Below, one piece after another: positions 7,115 through 12,968 of a stretch of 26,928 bases of DNA. A model generated the notes under the pieces. The model saw nothing but the letters and a program-made list of their open reading frames with translations. It had not been told where the DNA came from and searched no databases. Source of the stretch: DATDRS01 sp035291605 (GTDB lineage Bacteria; Chloroflexota; Anaerolineae; Anaerolineales; UBA6663); the NCBI GenBank assembly GCA_035291605.1, contig DATDRS010000344.1:1-26928 (forward strand). Reading direction: 5' to 3'. The first letter of the stretch is position 1. The number at the start of each line of letters is the position of its first letter. Made by a program: the position numbers and the translations under genes.

Positions 7115-8612
7115 GGCGTATCGCTGGGACGTGCTGGGCCTGGTCCTCGCGAGTTGGGTTTTGCTGTGTTGGCGGTTGGGTCAGCGCAGCCTGTGGATAG
7201 ACGAGTTCATGACCATCGGGATGATTCAGGGGAACGTCAGACAGGTGATCGCCGCCACAACTAGCGACGTGCATCCCCCTCTGTATTTTCTTGCGCTCCA
7301 CGCGTGGAGGGCGTTAGCCGGGCAGACCGAGTTTGCCGTGCGCTGGTTTTCCAGCGCGGCGGGAATCGTCGGGGTGGCGCTGATGTCCGGCGTGTCGCGC
7401 CGCCTGTTGGGGCAGTCGGCGGTCCTACCGGCGACGACCCTGCTGGGGTTGAGTCCGGCCTTTATCGAGTTCAGCCGGATGGCGCGCTATTACTCGCTGG
7501 CGCTGGCGTTAGGTCTGGCGAGCGCTTTGCTTCTGCTGGAGGCTGCCCGCGCCGGCCGGCTTCGCTGGGGCGCATATGGATTAACCGGCCTGGCCATGCT
7601 CTACACTTTCTATCCCAGCGGGGTTCTGATCGGCGCGCACGGCTTGCTGCTCCTGTATCCTGCGCACAGGCGCAAGAGGTTTCTCGCTTGGGCGGTGACC
7701 ATAGCGATCGTTGGCGCGCTTTTTGCCCCGTGGTTCTTATTCGTCGTCGGCTCGCAGGCCGGGCTGGCTTCCGAAATCACCCAGGCAGATTTCGCGCGCA
7801 GCGCGCTGGGATTCGCGCTGGGGCTGGCCTCGGCGGCCTATACCTTCGGCGTGGGCGAAACGCTCTTCCCCTGGCGGCCTGAGGCGTGGTGCGGGTTGCT
7901 TGCCATCATCGCCCTGCTGGGCAGGGGGATATTCTGGCGCGGGCGCCAGGCGCCCTGGCAACAGGCTGGACTCGTCGGGGTGAGTCTCGTGTTCGTCTCC
8001 GTCGTCACCACCTTTGTCGCCAGCGGCACGCCCTTTCTAAACGTTCCGGTTCGGGGTTTATTTATCCTTCCCTATTTCTTGCTCATCGCCGCCGCCGGTT
8101 GGATGGACCTGACACCCGGTGCGGCGCGCTGGTTGATCGGCGGCGCGGTCGGCCTCGCGTGGGGAAGCAGCCTTCTCAACCAGTTCGCCGGGCAGCAGTT
8201 CCTCAACCCGATCTATCTCACGCCGGCGAAAGAAGCGGCGGCTTTGGTGCGCCAGAGCGCCGCGCCGGCCGACTTGGTGATCAGCGACTACGACAGCGTT
8301 TTCGGCTATTATTTCCTTCCAGGCGGGACGCCGCCTCGGCACTTTTACACGGATCAGGTGGATGAAATTCAGGCCGCGTTAGATGTGGCGCGCCCACCGC
8401 GCCTCTGGCTGGTGACGATTGGCCGGGATCGAACCCGGGGCGCCACAGCGGCGGAGACGGTGCGCCAGCTCTTAGCGGCGCGTGGTTACACGCTGGACCG
8501 CGTCGAGCGCTACGCGCGTATTGACCCGGTGTATCTGCGCGTTAAAAACTTCCTGCTCAGGCGCAATTCATACGAGCATCGTCTGGAGATAGCCATTTAT
8601 TCACTGCCCTGA
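7107..8612 (+). CDS. Polytopic membrane glycosyltransferase, GT39/ArnT-like
   Basis: A 501-residue integral membrane protein with about 9-11 hydrophobic segments between residues 8 and 350, then a soluble C-terminal domain. SLWIDE (residues 28-33, D32 and E33) after the first membrane segment and HPPLYFLAL in the first loop are the signatures of the dolichyl/undecaprenyl-phosphate-sugar transferases (PMT/ArnT superfamily). The enzyme would move a sugar from a polyprenyl phosphate to a lipid or protein on the outer face of the membrane. The ATG at 7107 overlaps the upstream stop by 8 nt. GAGGGGG is about 13 nt upstream, so coupling probably helps initiation. A longer reading frame exists upstream but it only shadows the AlaX gene. 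The acceptor cannot be told from the sequence. Confidence 0.8.
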   Translation: MAKAYRWDVLGLVLASWVLLCWRLGQRSLWIDEFMTIGMIQGNVRQVIAATTSDVHPPLYFLALHAWRALAGQTEFAVRWFSSAAGIVGVALMSGVSRRLLGQSAVLPATTLLGLSPAFIEFSRMARYYSLALALGLASALLLLEAARAGRLRWGAYGLTGLAMLYTFYPSGVLIGAHGLLLLYPAHRRKRFLAWAVTIAIVGALFAPWFLFVVGSQAGLASEITQADFARSALGFALGLASAAYTFGVGETLFPWRPEAWCGLLAIIALLGRGIFWRGRQAPWQQAGLVGVSLVFVSVVTTFVASGTPFLNVPVRGLFILPYFLLIAAAGWMDLTPGAARWLIGGAVGLAWGSSLLNQFAGQQFLNPIYLTPAKEAAALVRQSAAPADLVISDYDSVFGYYFLPGGTPPRHFYTDQVDEIQAALDVARPPRLWLVTIGRDRTRGATAAETVRQLLAARGYTLDRVERYARIDPVYLRVKNFLLRRNSYEHRLEIAIYSLP

Positions 8613-8638
8613 GTCTGGAGCAGGAGAGAGGCGTCTGT

Positions 8639-9487
8639 ATGCAAAAACTCGCCAAAGATATCTACGTCGAATCAGGTTTCATGGGCGTCACCGTGGGGGC
8701 CATCGTCACAGCCGAGGGGATCATCTGCATTGATACGCCCACCAGCCCGGCAGACGCCCGGCGCTGGCGGCTCAAACTCGCCCAGTTGAGCGACAAGCCG
8801 GTTCAGTTCATCATCAACCTCGATCATCACCGTGACCGCGTGCTGGGCAACCCGTGGTTTGAAGCGCCCGTCGTCGCGCACGCGTTGACCTACGAACGCG
8901 TGCGCCTGTTCCCCGAATCATTCAAAGGCGGCTTCTCCGAAGCCGGCGCCGACGCCGACCTCGCGCCTGACCTGGCGGGCGTGCGCGTCGTCCCGCCCCA
9001 GTTGACCTTCACCGACCGGATGACTCTCGTCAAAGGCGGGCACGAAATCCACCTCGTCCACCGCCCCGGCGTGACCCCCGGCGCGCTCTGGGTCGAACTC
9101 CCGGCGCAGCAAATCGTCTTCACGGGTGATGCGGTGACCGACGGCCTTCCGCCCTTTATGCAGGACGCCAACCTCGCAGCCTGGCTGGGAAATCTGGCTG
9201 AACTTCAAAAGAAGAAATTCCCGGCCAGAGTCGTCGTGCCAGGGCGCGGCGCGCCCACCGACAAGGAAGGCGTGAAGGCCGTCGAGGACTTCCTCAAGGT
9301 TGTGCGCCGTAAAATGGAAAGCCTCGTCCGCACCAGGAAAACCCGCTCCGACGCCGCGGCATTGGCCGAAGACCTGCTCGAGTACTTTACCGTTTCCAAC
9401 GCGCTGCGTGAGCACTATACGCGCCGTCTGCGCGCCGGGCTGGAGCACGTGTACGACACGCTGGCGGCCGCCTCGAAACACTCATGA
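8639..9487 (+). CDS. Metallo-beta-lactamase-fold protein with degenerate metal site
   Basis: A 282-residue soluble protein with the MBL fold layout. The usual HxHxDH is replaced by DHHRDR (residues 62-67), so only H64 and D66 remain. The GHTPG histidine is V145 (RPGVTPG), while D164 in FTGDA is kept. The last histidine of GHG is R203 (PGRGAPTD). Fold-defining glycines and surrounding hydrophobics are intact, and the frame is open with normal codon use, so this is a maintained protein rather than a decaying one. It may be a non-catalytic or differently metallated relative. The ATG at 8639 follows AGGAGAGAGG about 8 nt upstream. Its stop overlaps the asparaginase start (ATGA), implying coupled translation. 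Confidence 0.75.
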   Translation: MQKLAKDIYVESGFMGVTVGAIVTAEGIICIDTPTSPADARRWRLKLAQLSDKPVQFIINLDHHRDRVLGNPWFEAPVVAHALTYERVRLFPESFKGGFSEAGADADLAPDLAGVRVVPPQLTFTDRMTLVKGGHEIHLVHRPGVTPGALWVELPAQQIVFTGDAVTDGLPPFMQDANLAAWLGNLAELQKKKFPARVVVPGRGAPTDKEGVKAVEDFLKVVRRKMESLVRTRKTRSDAAALAEDLLEYFTVSNALREHYTRRLRAGLEHVYDTLAAASKHS

Positions 9488-10536
9488 ACCCGGCTCAGTG
9501 TCTTCCGGTCGTTGAATTGACGCGCGGCGGCCTGGTCGAGTCGCTGCATCACGGCGCGCTGGCCGTGGCCGACGCGCAGGGCCGCCTCGTGGCCTCCTAT
9601 GGCGACGCGCGCGCCGTCACGTTCCTGCGCTCCAGCGCCAAACCGTTTCAGGCCCTGCCGCTTGTCGAGTCTGGCGCCGTAGAGAGATTTGGCTTCACCC
9701 CGCGCGAGATCGCGCTCGCCTGCGCCTCGCACAAAGGCCTCGACATGCACGCCGAAACGGTCGCTGCCATGCAGGCCAAAGTCGGCGTCAGCGAAAGCGA
9801 CCTGTTGTGCGGCGAGCATCCGGTCGAAGGGCACGCTCCGCGCCCCAACCGGCACAATTGTTCGGGCAAGCACACCGGCATGCTGGCGCTCGCCGCGCAG
9901 CGCGGCCTCCCGTTCGCCGACTATATCAATCCTCAGCACGGCGTCCAGCAGACGATCCTCCAGGCTTTTGCCGAAATGTGCGGCATGGGTGCACAGGCGA
10001 TAGGCGTGGGTATAGATGGCTGTTCCGCGCCCAACTTTGCGGTTCCCCTACTGAACGCCGCGACGGGATTTGCGCGGCTGGCTGACCCCTCCGGCTTGGC
10101 CGGGCCGCGCGCTTCCGCGCTAAAGACCATCTTCGCGGCCATGACCGCACACCCGGAAATGGTGCACGGCCCCGGCGGTTTCGACACCGAGTTGATGCGC
10201 CTGCGCCCCGGTTTCATCGTCTCCAAAGGCGGCGCGGAAGGCTATCACGGCCTCGCCCTCGCCCCGGGCGCGCTGGGACCAGCCTCGCCCGCGCTCGGCA
10301 TCGCGATGAAGACCGCCGACGGCAACTCTCGCGCCACGGGGGTGATGGCCCTCGAAACCCTCCGTCAGTTGGGCTTTCTCGCCGAGGCGGACCTGACCAC
10401 TCTGGCAGGCTTTGGGTTCGGCGTCCGCGTCCCGCAAAAGAACTGGCGCGGGCTGCCGGTCGGCGAGATGCGCCCCTGCTTCCAGGTGATCAGTCATCAG
10501 TCATCCATCATCCGTCTCCAGTCGCTGCTTGTCTGA
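9484..10536 (+). CDS. L-asparaginase II family (Rhizobium-type)
   Basis: Expected to hydrolyse L-asparagine to aspartate and ammonia in the cytosol. This is the family unrelated to the E. coli enzymes. RSSAKPFQ at residues 49-56 (S50, K53), ASHKG (S82), NCSGKH at 125-130 (C126, K129) and DGCSAP (C180) correspond, from memory, to the Ser-Lys tandems and the Cys/Lys/Cys zinc site described for the Rhizobium etli enzyme. The family core ends near GEMRPCF; the last 18 or so residues are encoded by a 7-bp repeat array and are probably an accidental tail. The ATG overlaps the stop of the MBL-fold gene. No terminator is visible after it, only the repeat array and then the infC promoter. Confidence 0.85.
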   Translation: MNPAQCLPVVELTRGGLVESLHHGALAVADAQGRLVASYGDARAVTFLRSSAKPFQALPLVESGAVERFGFTPREIALACASHKGLDMHAETVAAMQAKVGVSESDLLCGEHPVEGHAPRPNRHNCSGKHTGMLALAAQRGLPFADYINPQHGVQQTILQAFAEMCGMGAQAIGVGIDGCSAPNFAVPLLNAATGFARLADPSGLAGPRASALKTIFAAMTAHPEMVHGPGGFDTELMRLRPGFIVSKGGAEGYHGLALAPGALGPASPALGIAMKTADGNSRATGVMALETLRQLGFLAEADLTTLAGFGFGVRVPQKNWRGLPVGEMRPCFQVISHQSSIIRLQSLLV

Positions 10537-10581
10537 CGATTGTCTACTGACCACTGTTCACTGATCCCTGATTACTATTTA
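10491..10581 (+). repeat. Degenerate 7-bp repeat array (13 units)
   Basis: Read in sevens from 10491 the units are CAGTCAT, CAGTCAT, CCATCAT, CCGTCTC, CAGTCGC, TGCTTGT, CTGACGA, TTGTCTA, CTGACCA, CTGTTCA, CTGATCC, CTGATTA and CTATTTA, all in one phase. The array starts inside the asparaginase gene and runs to within 25 bp of the infC -35 box. Confidence 0.65.
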
Positions 10582-10604
10582 CCGGCTGCCCAGCGGCGAT
10601 TAGT

Positions 10605-10633
10605 TTGACGACTCCTCCCCCGTATGGTATATT
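10605..10633 (+). promoter_or_regulatory. Strong sigma-70-type promoter of the infC operon
   Basis: TTGACG at 10605-10610 and TATATT at 10628-10633 are spaced by 17 bases, with TGG before the -10 as an extended element. Transcription would start near 10640, giving a leader of about 59 nt. That leader holds a GC-rich AGCCGC...GCGGCT hairpin at about 10651-10674. Confidence 0.75.
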
Positions 10634-10686
10634 GCCCTCCGTCGCAAGGCAGCCGCTCGCGCGTCGGGGCGGCTAGGTTGCTATAA

Positions 10687-10701
10687 AGAGGAGTAACTAT
10701 T
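10687..10701 (+). promoter_or_regulatory. Shine-Dalgarno and rare ATT start codon of infC
   Basis: AGAGGAG at 10687-10693 is followed after five bases by ATT at 10699-10701, in frame with IF-3. No ATG, GTG or TTG lies between this site and the conserved INEEIRV segment. ATT starts are the known hallmark of infC, where IF-3 rejects its own weak start codon and so limits its own synthesis. Confidence 0.8.
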
Positions 10702-11286
10702 ACTACCATCACATCCGAATACCGCATCAACGAAGAAATCCGCGTCCGGGAAGTGCGGGTGATAGGCCCGAACAACGAAAACATCGGGGTCATCTCCGTC
10801 CAGGAGGCCTTGCGGCTGGCCCGCGAAGCGGAGAAGGACTTGGTCGAAGTCAGCCCCAACGCCGACCCGCCGGTATGCCGCATCCTCGATTACGGCAAAT
10901 TCCTGTACGAGAAGACCAAGAAGGAAAAAGAAGCGCGCAAGGCACAGAAGATCATCGAGGTCAAGGAAATCCAGCTGCGCCCCAAGACGACCGACCACCA
11001 CGCCGGTTTCAAGGTGCGGGATGCGCGCCGCTGGTTGGAGGAGGGCAAGAAGGTCAAGGTCCGCATCAAGTTCCGTGGGCGCGAAATTTCTTACCCCCAG
11101 ATTGCCAGGGCTGAGTTGATGGATATCGCCAAGGAATTGGCGGATGTGGCGGTGGTCGAACAGATGCCTGACCTGGAAGGACGGACGATGTTGATGGTGC
11201 TGGCCCCAGCGCCTAAGAAGGGCGGCAAACCGGCGGCCAGGAAGGACGAGCAGCCGCAACCACAGCCGGCACAGAAGCCGGACTAG
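10699..11286 (+). CDS. infC: Translation initiation factor IF-3
   Basis: Binds the 30S subunit, prevents joining of 50S and checks the start codon. Starting at ATT the protein has 195 residues. The N-terminal domain begins with YRINEEIRV and contains VIGPNNENIGV, ending in CRILDYGKF; a lysine-rich linker (EKTKKEKEARKAQK) follows, then the C-terminal domain with IKFRGREISYPQ and EGRTMLMVLAP. A later GTG at 10753 would cut off conserved N-terminal residues, so it is not the start. The tail after LAPAPKK is a lysine/proline/glutamine-rich extension seen in many IF-3 proteins. It is the first gene of infC-rpmI-rplT. A perfect hairpin follows 19 nt after the stop, so transcription to the ribosomal protein genes is probably attenuated. 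Confidence 0.96.
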   Translation: MTTITSEYRINEEIRVREVRVIGPNNENIGVISVQEALRLAREAEKDLVEVSPNADPPVCRILDYGKFLYEKTKKEKEARKAQKIIEVKEIQLRPKTTDHHAGFKVRDARRWLEEGKKVKVRIKFRGREISYPQIARAELMDIAKELADVAVVEQMPDLEGRTMLMVLAPAPKKGGKPAARKDEQPQPQPAQKPD

Positions 11287-11305
11287 AAAACCGAGTGAAC
11301 CGTGC

Positions 11306-11341
11306 ATTCACCGGGGCGGCCTTTAGCCCCGGTGAATTTTG
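11306..11341 (+). terminator. Hairpin with T-run between infC and rpmI
   Basis: ATTCACCGGGGC (11306-11317) pairs perfectly with GCCCCGGTGAAT (11326-11337) around an 8-nt loop, followed by TTT. It looks like an intrinsic terminator or attenuator. As rpmI and rplT lie downstream with no obvious promoter, partial read-through is likely. Confidence 0.7.
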
Positions 11342-11357
11342 TGTGAAATAAACCGTA

Positions 11358-11412
11358 GGGGCAGACCCTTGTGTCTGCCCCGGACCTTGTGTCTGCCCCG
11401 GACCTTGTGTCT
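11358..11412 (+). repeat. Palindromic GGGGCAGAC/GTCTGCCCC repeat with 18-bp tandem copies
   Basis: GGGGCAGAC (11358-11366) pairs with GTCTGCCCC (11373-11381). The unit MCCTTGTGTCTGCCCCGG is then repeated in tandem from 11366, 11384 and (partial) 11402. It fills the space before the rpmI ribosome binding site AAGGAG at 11421-11426. A related palindrome lies after rpmI. Confidence 0.65.
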
Positions 11413-11433
11413 AACTACCCAAGGAGTTTGAAC

Positions 11434-11688
11434 GTGCCTCGTAAAGCTAAGCAACACGGCAAACAGAAATTGAAGACCCACAAGGCGACTGCCAAGCGCT
11501 TCCGCCTGACGGGGACCGGTACGCTGGTGCGCACGAAGAAAGGCAAGAGCCACCTGCGCCGCCGCACCCCGGCCCGCACCCAGGCCCAGTTCACTGAGAT
11601 GATCCCGGTGCAGGGGAAAAAAATCGCCCGGCGCGTGAAGCGGCTGGCCCCGTACCTGAAGAAATACAAGGCGAATCCACCGGCGTAG
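11434..11688 (+). CDS. rpmI: 50S ribosomal protein L35
   Basis: Small basic ribosomal protein of the large subunit. The conserved KLKTHKATAKRFRLTGTG and SHLRRRTPART segments are plain. The GTG at 11434 has AAGGAG eight bases upstream and the VPRK beginning expected for L35 (MPK/MPR). An in-frame TTG upstream would add residues encoded only by the tandem repeat. At 84 residues it is longer than the usual 64-66, with about nine extra residues before KTH and a short extra C-terminal tail. It sits between infC and rplT as in most bacteria. Confidence 0.95.
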   Translation: MPRKAKQHGKQKLKTHKATAKRFRLTGTGTLVRTKKGKSHLRRRTPARTQAQFTEMIPVQGKKIARRVKRLAPYLKKYKANPPA

Positions 11689-11700
11689 GCCGGATGATCC

Positions 11701-11725
11701 GTAGGGGCGACCCTGGTGGTCGCCC
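11701..11725 (+). repeat. Palindromic GTAGGGGCGACC repeat between rpmI and rplT
   Basis: GGGCGACC (11705-11712) pairs with GGTCGCCC (11718-11725) around a 5-nt loop. It shares the GTAGGGGC opening with the palindrome before rpmI, so both seem to be members of one dispersed family. There is no T-run, so it is not a standard terminator. Confidence 0.55.
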
Positions 11726-11802
11726 ATGGTGCGGGCGGCTTATGGCGCTCACGTGCGGCATTGTTCGCGCCCAGGCCATAGGCCGTTCGCAGGAGTGAGT
11801 TC

Positions 11803-12156
11803 ATGGCTCGTGTGAAGGGCGGTTACCGCCCGCATCTGCGACACAAGAAAATCGTCAAGTTGGGTAAGGGACGCCGCGGCGCTTACCACCGGCTGTTTAA
11901 GCGCGCCAACGAAGGCATGCTGCACGCTCTGTGGTATGCCTATCGCGATCGCCGCAACCGCCGACGCGATTTGCGTCGGCTGTGGATTGCGCGCATCAAC
12001 GCCGCCGCCCGCCTCAACGGCCTCTCCTACAGCCGCTTGGTGAACGGCTTGAAGAAAGCCAACGTCAACCTCGACCGCCGGACGCTGGCCGACCTCGCCG
12101 TGCGAGACCCGCAGGCGTTTGCCAGGGTGGCCGAGACGGCGAAGAGCGTGGCGTGA
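11803..12156 (+). CDS. rplT: 50S ribosomal protein L20
   Basis: Large-subunit assembly protein, 117 residues, the standard length. The ARVKGG start, the HKKIVKLGKGRRGAYHRLF stretch and ALWYAYRDRRNRRRDLR are diagnostic. AGGAG at 11791-11795 sits seven bases before the ATG at 11803. In other bacteria L20 represses its own operon by binding a leader structure; the 114-nt spacer before this gene is long enough to hold one, but I do not recognise a specific site. Confidence 0.97.
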   Translation: MARVKGGYRPHLRHKKIVKLGKGRRGAYHRLFKRANEGMLHALWYAYRDRRNRRRDLRRLWIARINAAARLNGLSYSRLVNGLKKANVNLDRRTLADLAVRDPQAFARVAETAKSVA

Positions 12157-12191
12157 CGCCGGAATCCAAAACCCCAAGCGCCCAATCCCAA

Positions 12192-12224
12192 AACCGCATC
12201 CGTTGAGGGTGCGGTTCTTGTTTT
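12192..12224 (+). terminator. Intrinsic terminator of the infC-rpmI-rplT operon
   Basis: AACCGCATCC (12192-12201) pairs with GGGTGCGGTT (12207-12216) with one G-U pair and a 5-nt loop, followed by CTTGTTTT. It lies 36 nt after the rplT stop. Confidence 0.75.
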
Positions 12225-12321
12225 AACCACAAAGCCGCTAACCGGAGAAACCCGTTTTCTCAAAGACAACGGGTTTCTGGCAAAGAATGGATACGCTTTG
12301 TGTCTTAGCGTCTTAGTGGTT
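12225..12321 (+). repeat. Nested inverted repeat upstream of the macro-domain gene
   Basis: The outer arms at 12225-12241 (AACCACAAAGCCGCTAA) and 12305-12321 (TTAGCGTCTTAGTGGTT) match at 14 of 17 positions. Inside them AGAAACCCGTT (12246-12256) and AACGGGTTTCT (12268-12278) pair perfectly. The right end reads as the 7-bp units CTTTGTG, TCTTAGC, GTCTTAG and TGGTTAC. The element is about 97 bp, carries no gene and abuts the rplT terminator. Confidence 0.6.
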
Positions 12322-12326
12322 ACAAT
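12298..12326 (+). promoter_or_regulatory. Promoter of the macro-domain gene, partly inside a repeat
   Basis: TTGTGT at 12298-12303 and TACAAT at 12321-12326 are spaced by 17 bases. The right arm of the inverted repeat forms the spacer. Only 10 nt separate the -10 from the ATG at 12337 and there is no Shine-Dalgarno, so a leaderless transcript is likely. Confidence 0.5.
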
Positions 12327-12336
12327 CCCGGTCGTC

Positions 12337-12903
12337 ATGGCAACGCCTGTCACTCAGTTCACCCTCCCCTCCGGCCAGACCCTCGCGCTTTATCACGGCG
12401 ACCTGACGGAAGAAAAAGTTGACGCCATCGTCAATGCCGCGAACGAGCATCTCGCACATGGCGGCGGGGTGGCGGGTGCCATCGTCCGGCGCGGCGGGCG
12501 TGAAATTCAGGAAGAGAGTTATGCGTGGGTGAGGCAGCACGGCCCGGCGGGGCACGACAAGCCGGCGCTGACCGGGGCCGGCAAATTGCCGTGTAGGGCT
12601 GTCATTCACGCGGTCGGGCCGATGTGGGGCGCGGGCGACGAAGACCGGAAACTCCGCGCGGCCTACACCTCGGCGCTGGAACTTGCACACCGTCAGGGTT
12701 TCATGTCTATGGCCTTCCCCTCGATCAGCACCGGCATCTTTGGCTTCCCCGTCGGGCGTGGCGCGGCCATTGCGCTCAAGAGCGTCGAAGACTTCTGCGT
12801 GACTCACCCTGATTCGCCCCTCCGAGAGATCCGGTTCACGATCATTGACGTGAAGACAGTGGAAGTATTCAGGCGCGAGTTCGAGAAAATCAGAAAGCAG
12901 TAG
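12337..12903 (+). CDS. Macro-domain ADP-ribose hydrolase
   Basis: A 188-residue cytosolic macro domain, expected to hydrolyse O-acetyl-ADP-ribose or remove ADP-ribose from targets. VDAIVNAANEHLAHGGGVAGAI (about residues 25-46) contains the substrate-binding Asn residues and the glycine loop, and SISTGIFGFPVG (about 129-140) is the diphosphate-binding loop. These place it near the YmdB/MacroD type. I chose the ATG at 12337; a TTG at 12298 would begin inside the predicted -35 box. The final residues and the TAG stop are part of a 7-bp repeat array, so the natural end may have been a little different. No partner ADP-ribosyltransferase is seen in the window. Confidence 0.88.
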   Translation: MATPVTQFTLPSGQTLALYHGDLTEEKVDAIVNAANEHLAHGGGVAGAIVRRGGREIQEESYAWVRQHGPAGHDKPALTGAGKLPCRAVIHAVGPMWGAGDEDRKLRAAYTSALELAHRQGFMSMAFPSISTGIFGFPVGRGAAIALKSVEDFCVTHPDSPLREIRFTIIDVKTVEVFRREFEKIRKQ

Positions 12904-12968
12904 GCAGGCAGCAGAAAGCAGAGAACTACTCACTGCTTATTGCTCGCTGCTGGCTGCCTCCTGCCATG
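12892..12968 (+). repeat. Degenerate 7-bp repeat array (11 units) joining two genes
   Basis: From 12892 the units are AGAAAGC, AGTAGGC, AGGCAGC, AGAAAGC, AGAGAAC, TACTCAC, TGCTTAT, TGCTCGC, TGCTGGC, TGCCTCC and TGCCATG. The first five are purine-rich (AG...C) and the rest TGC-type, so the two halves face each other and could pair. The array includes the macro-gene stop codon and ends exactly on the ATG of the next gene. Confidence 0.7.

Noticed and set aside
8418..8450. tRNA-like T-arm (minus strand CCGGGTTCGATCCCGG) inside the glycosyltransferase gene
   Set aside because: No anticodon arm, D-arm or matching acceptor stem is found around it, and the same bases encode an uninterrupted part of the glycosyltransferase C-terminal domain.
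10491..10581. CRISPR-like array
   Set aside because: The units are 7 bp, degenerate and contiguous with no spacers, and no cas genes are present.
11701..11725. Terminator between rpmI and rplT
   Set aside because: A stable hairpin exists, but no T-run follows and rplT must be transcribed through it; it matches the dispersed palindrome family instead.
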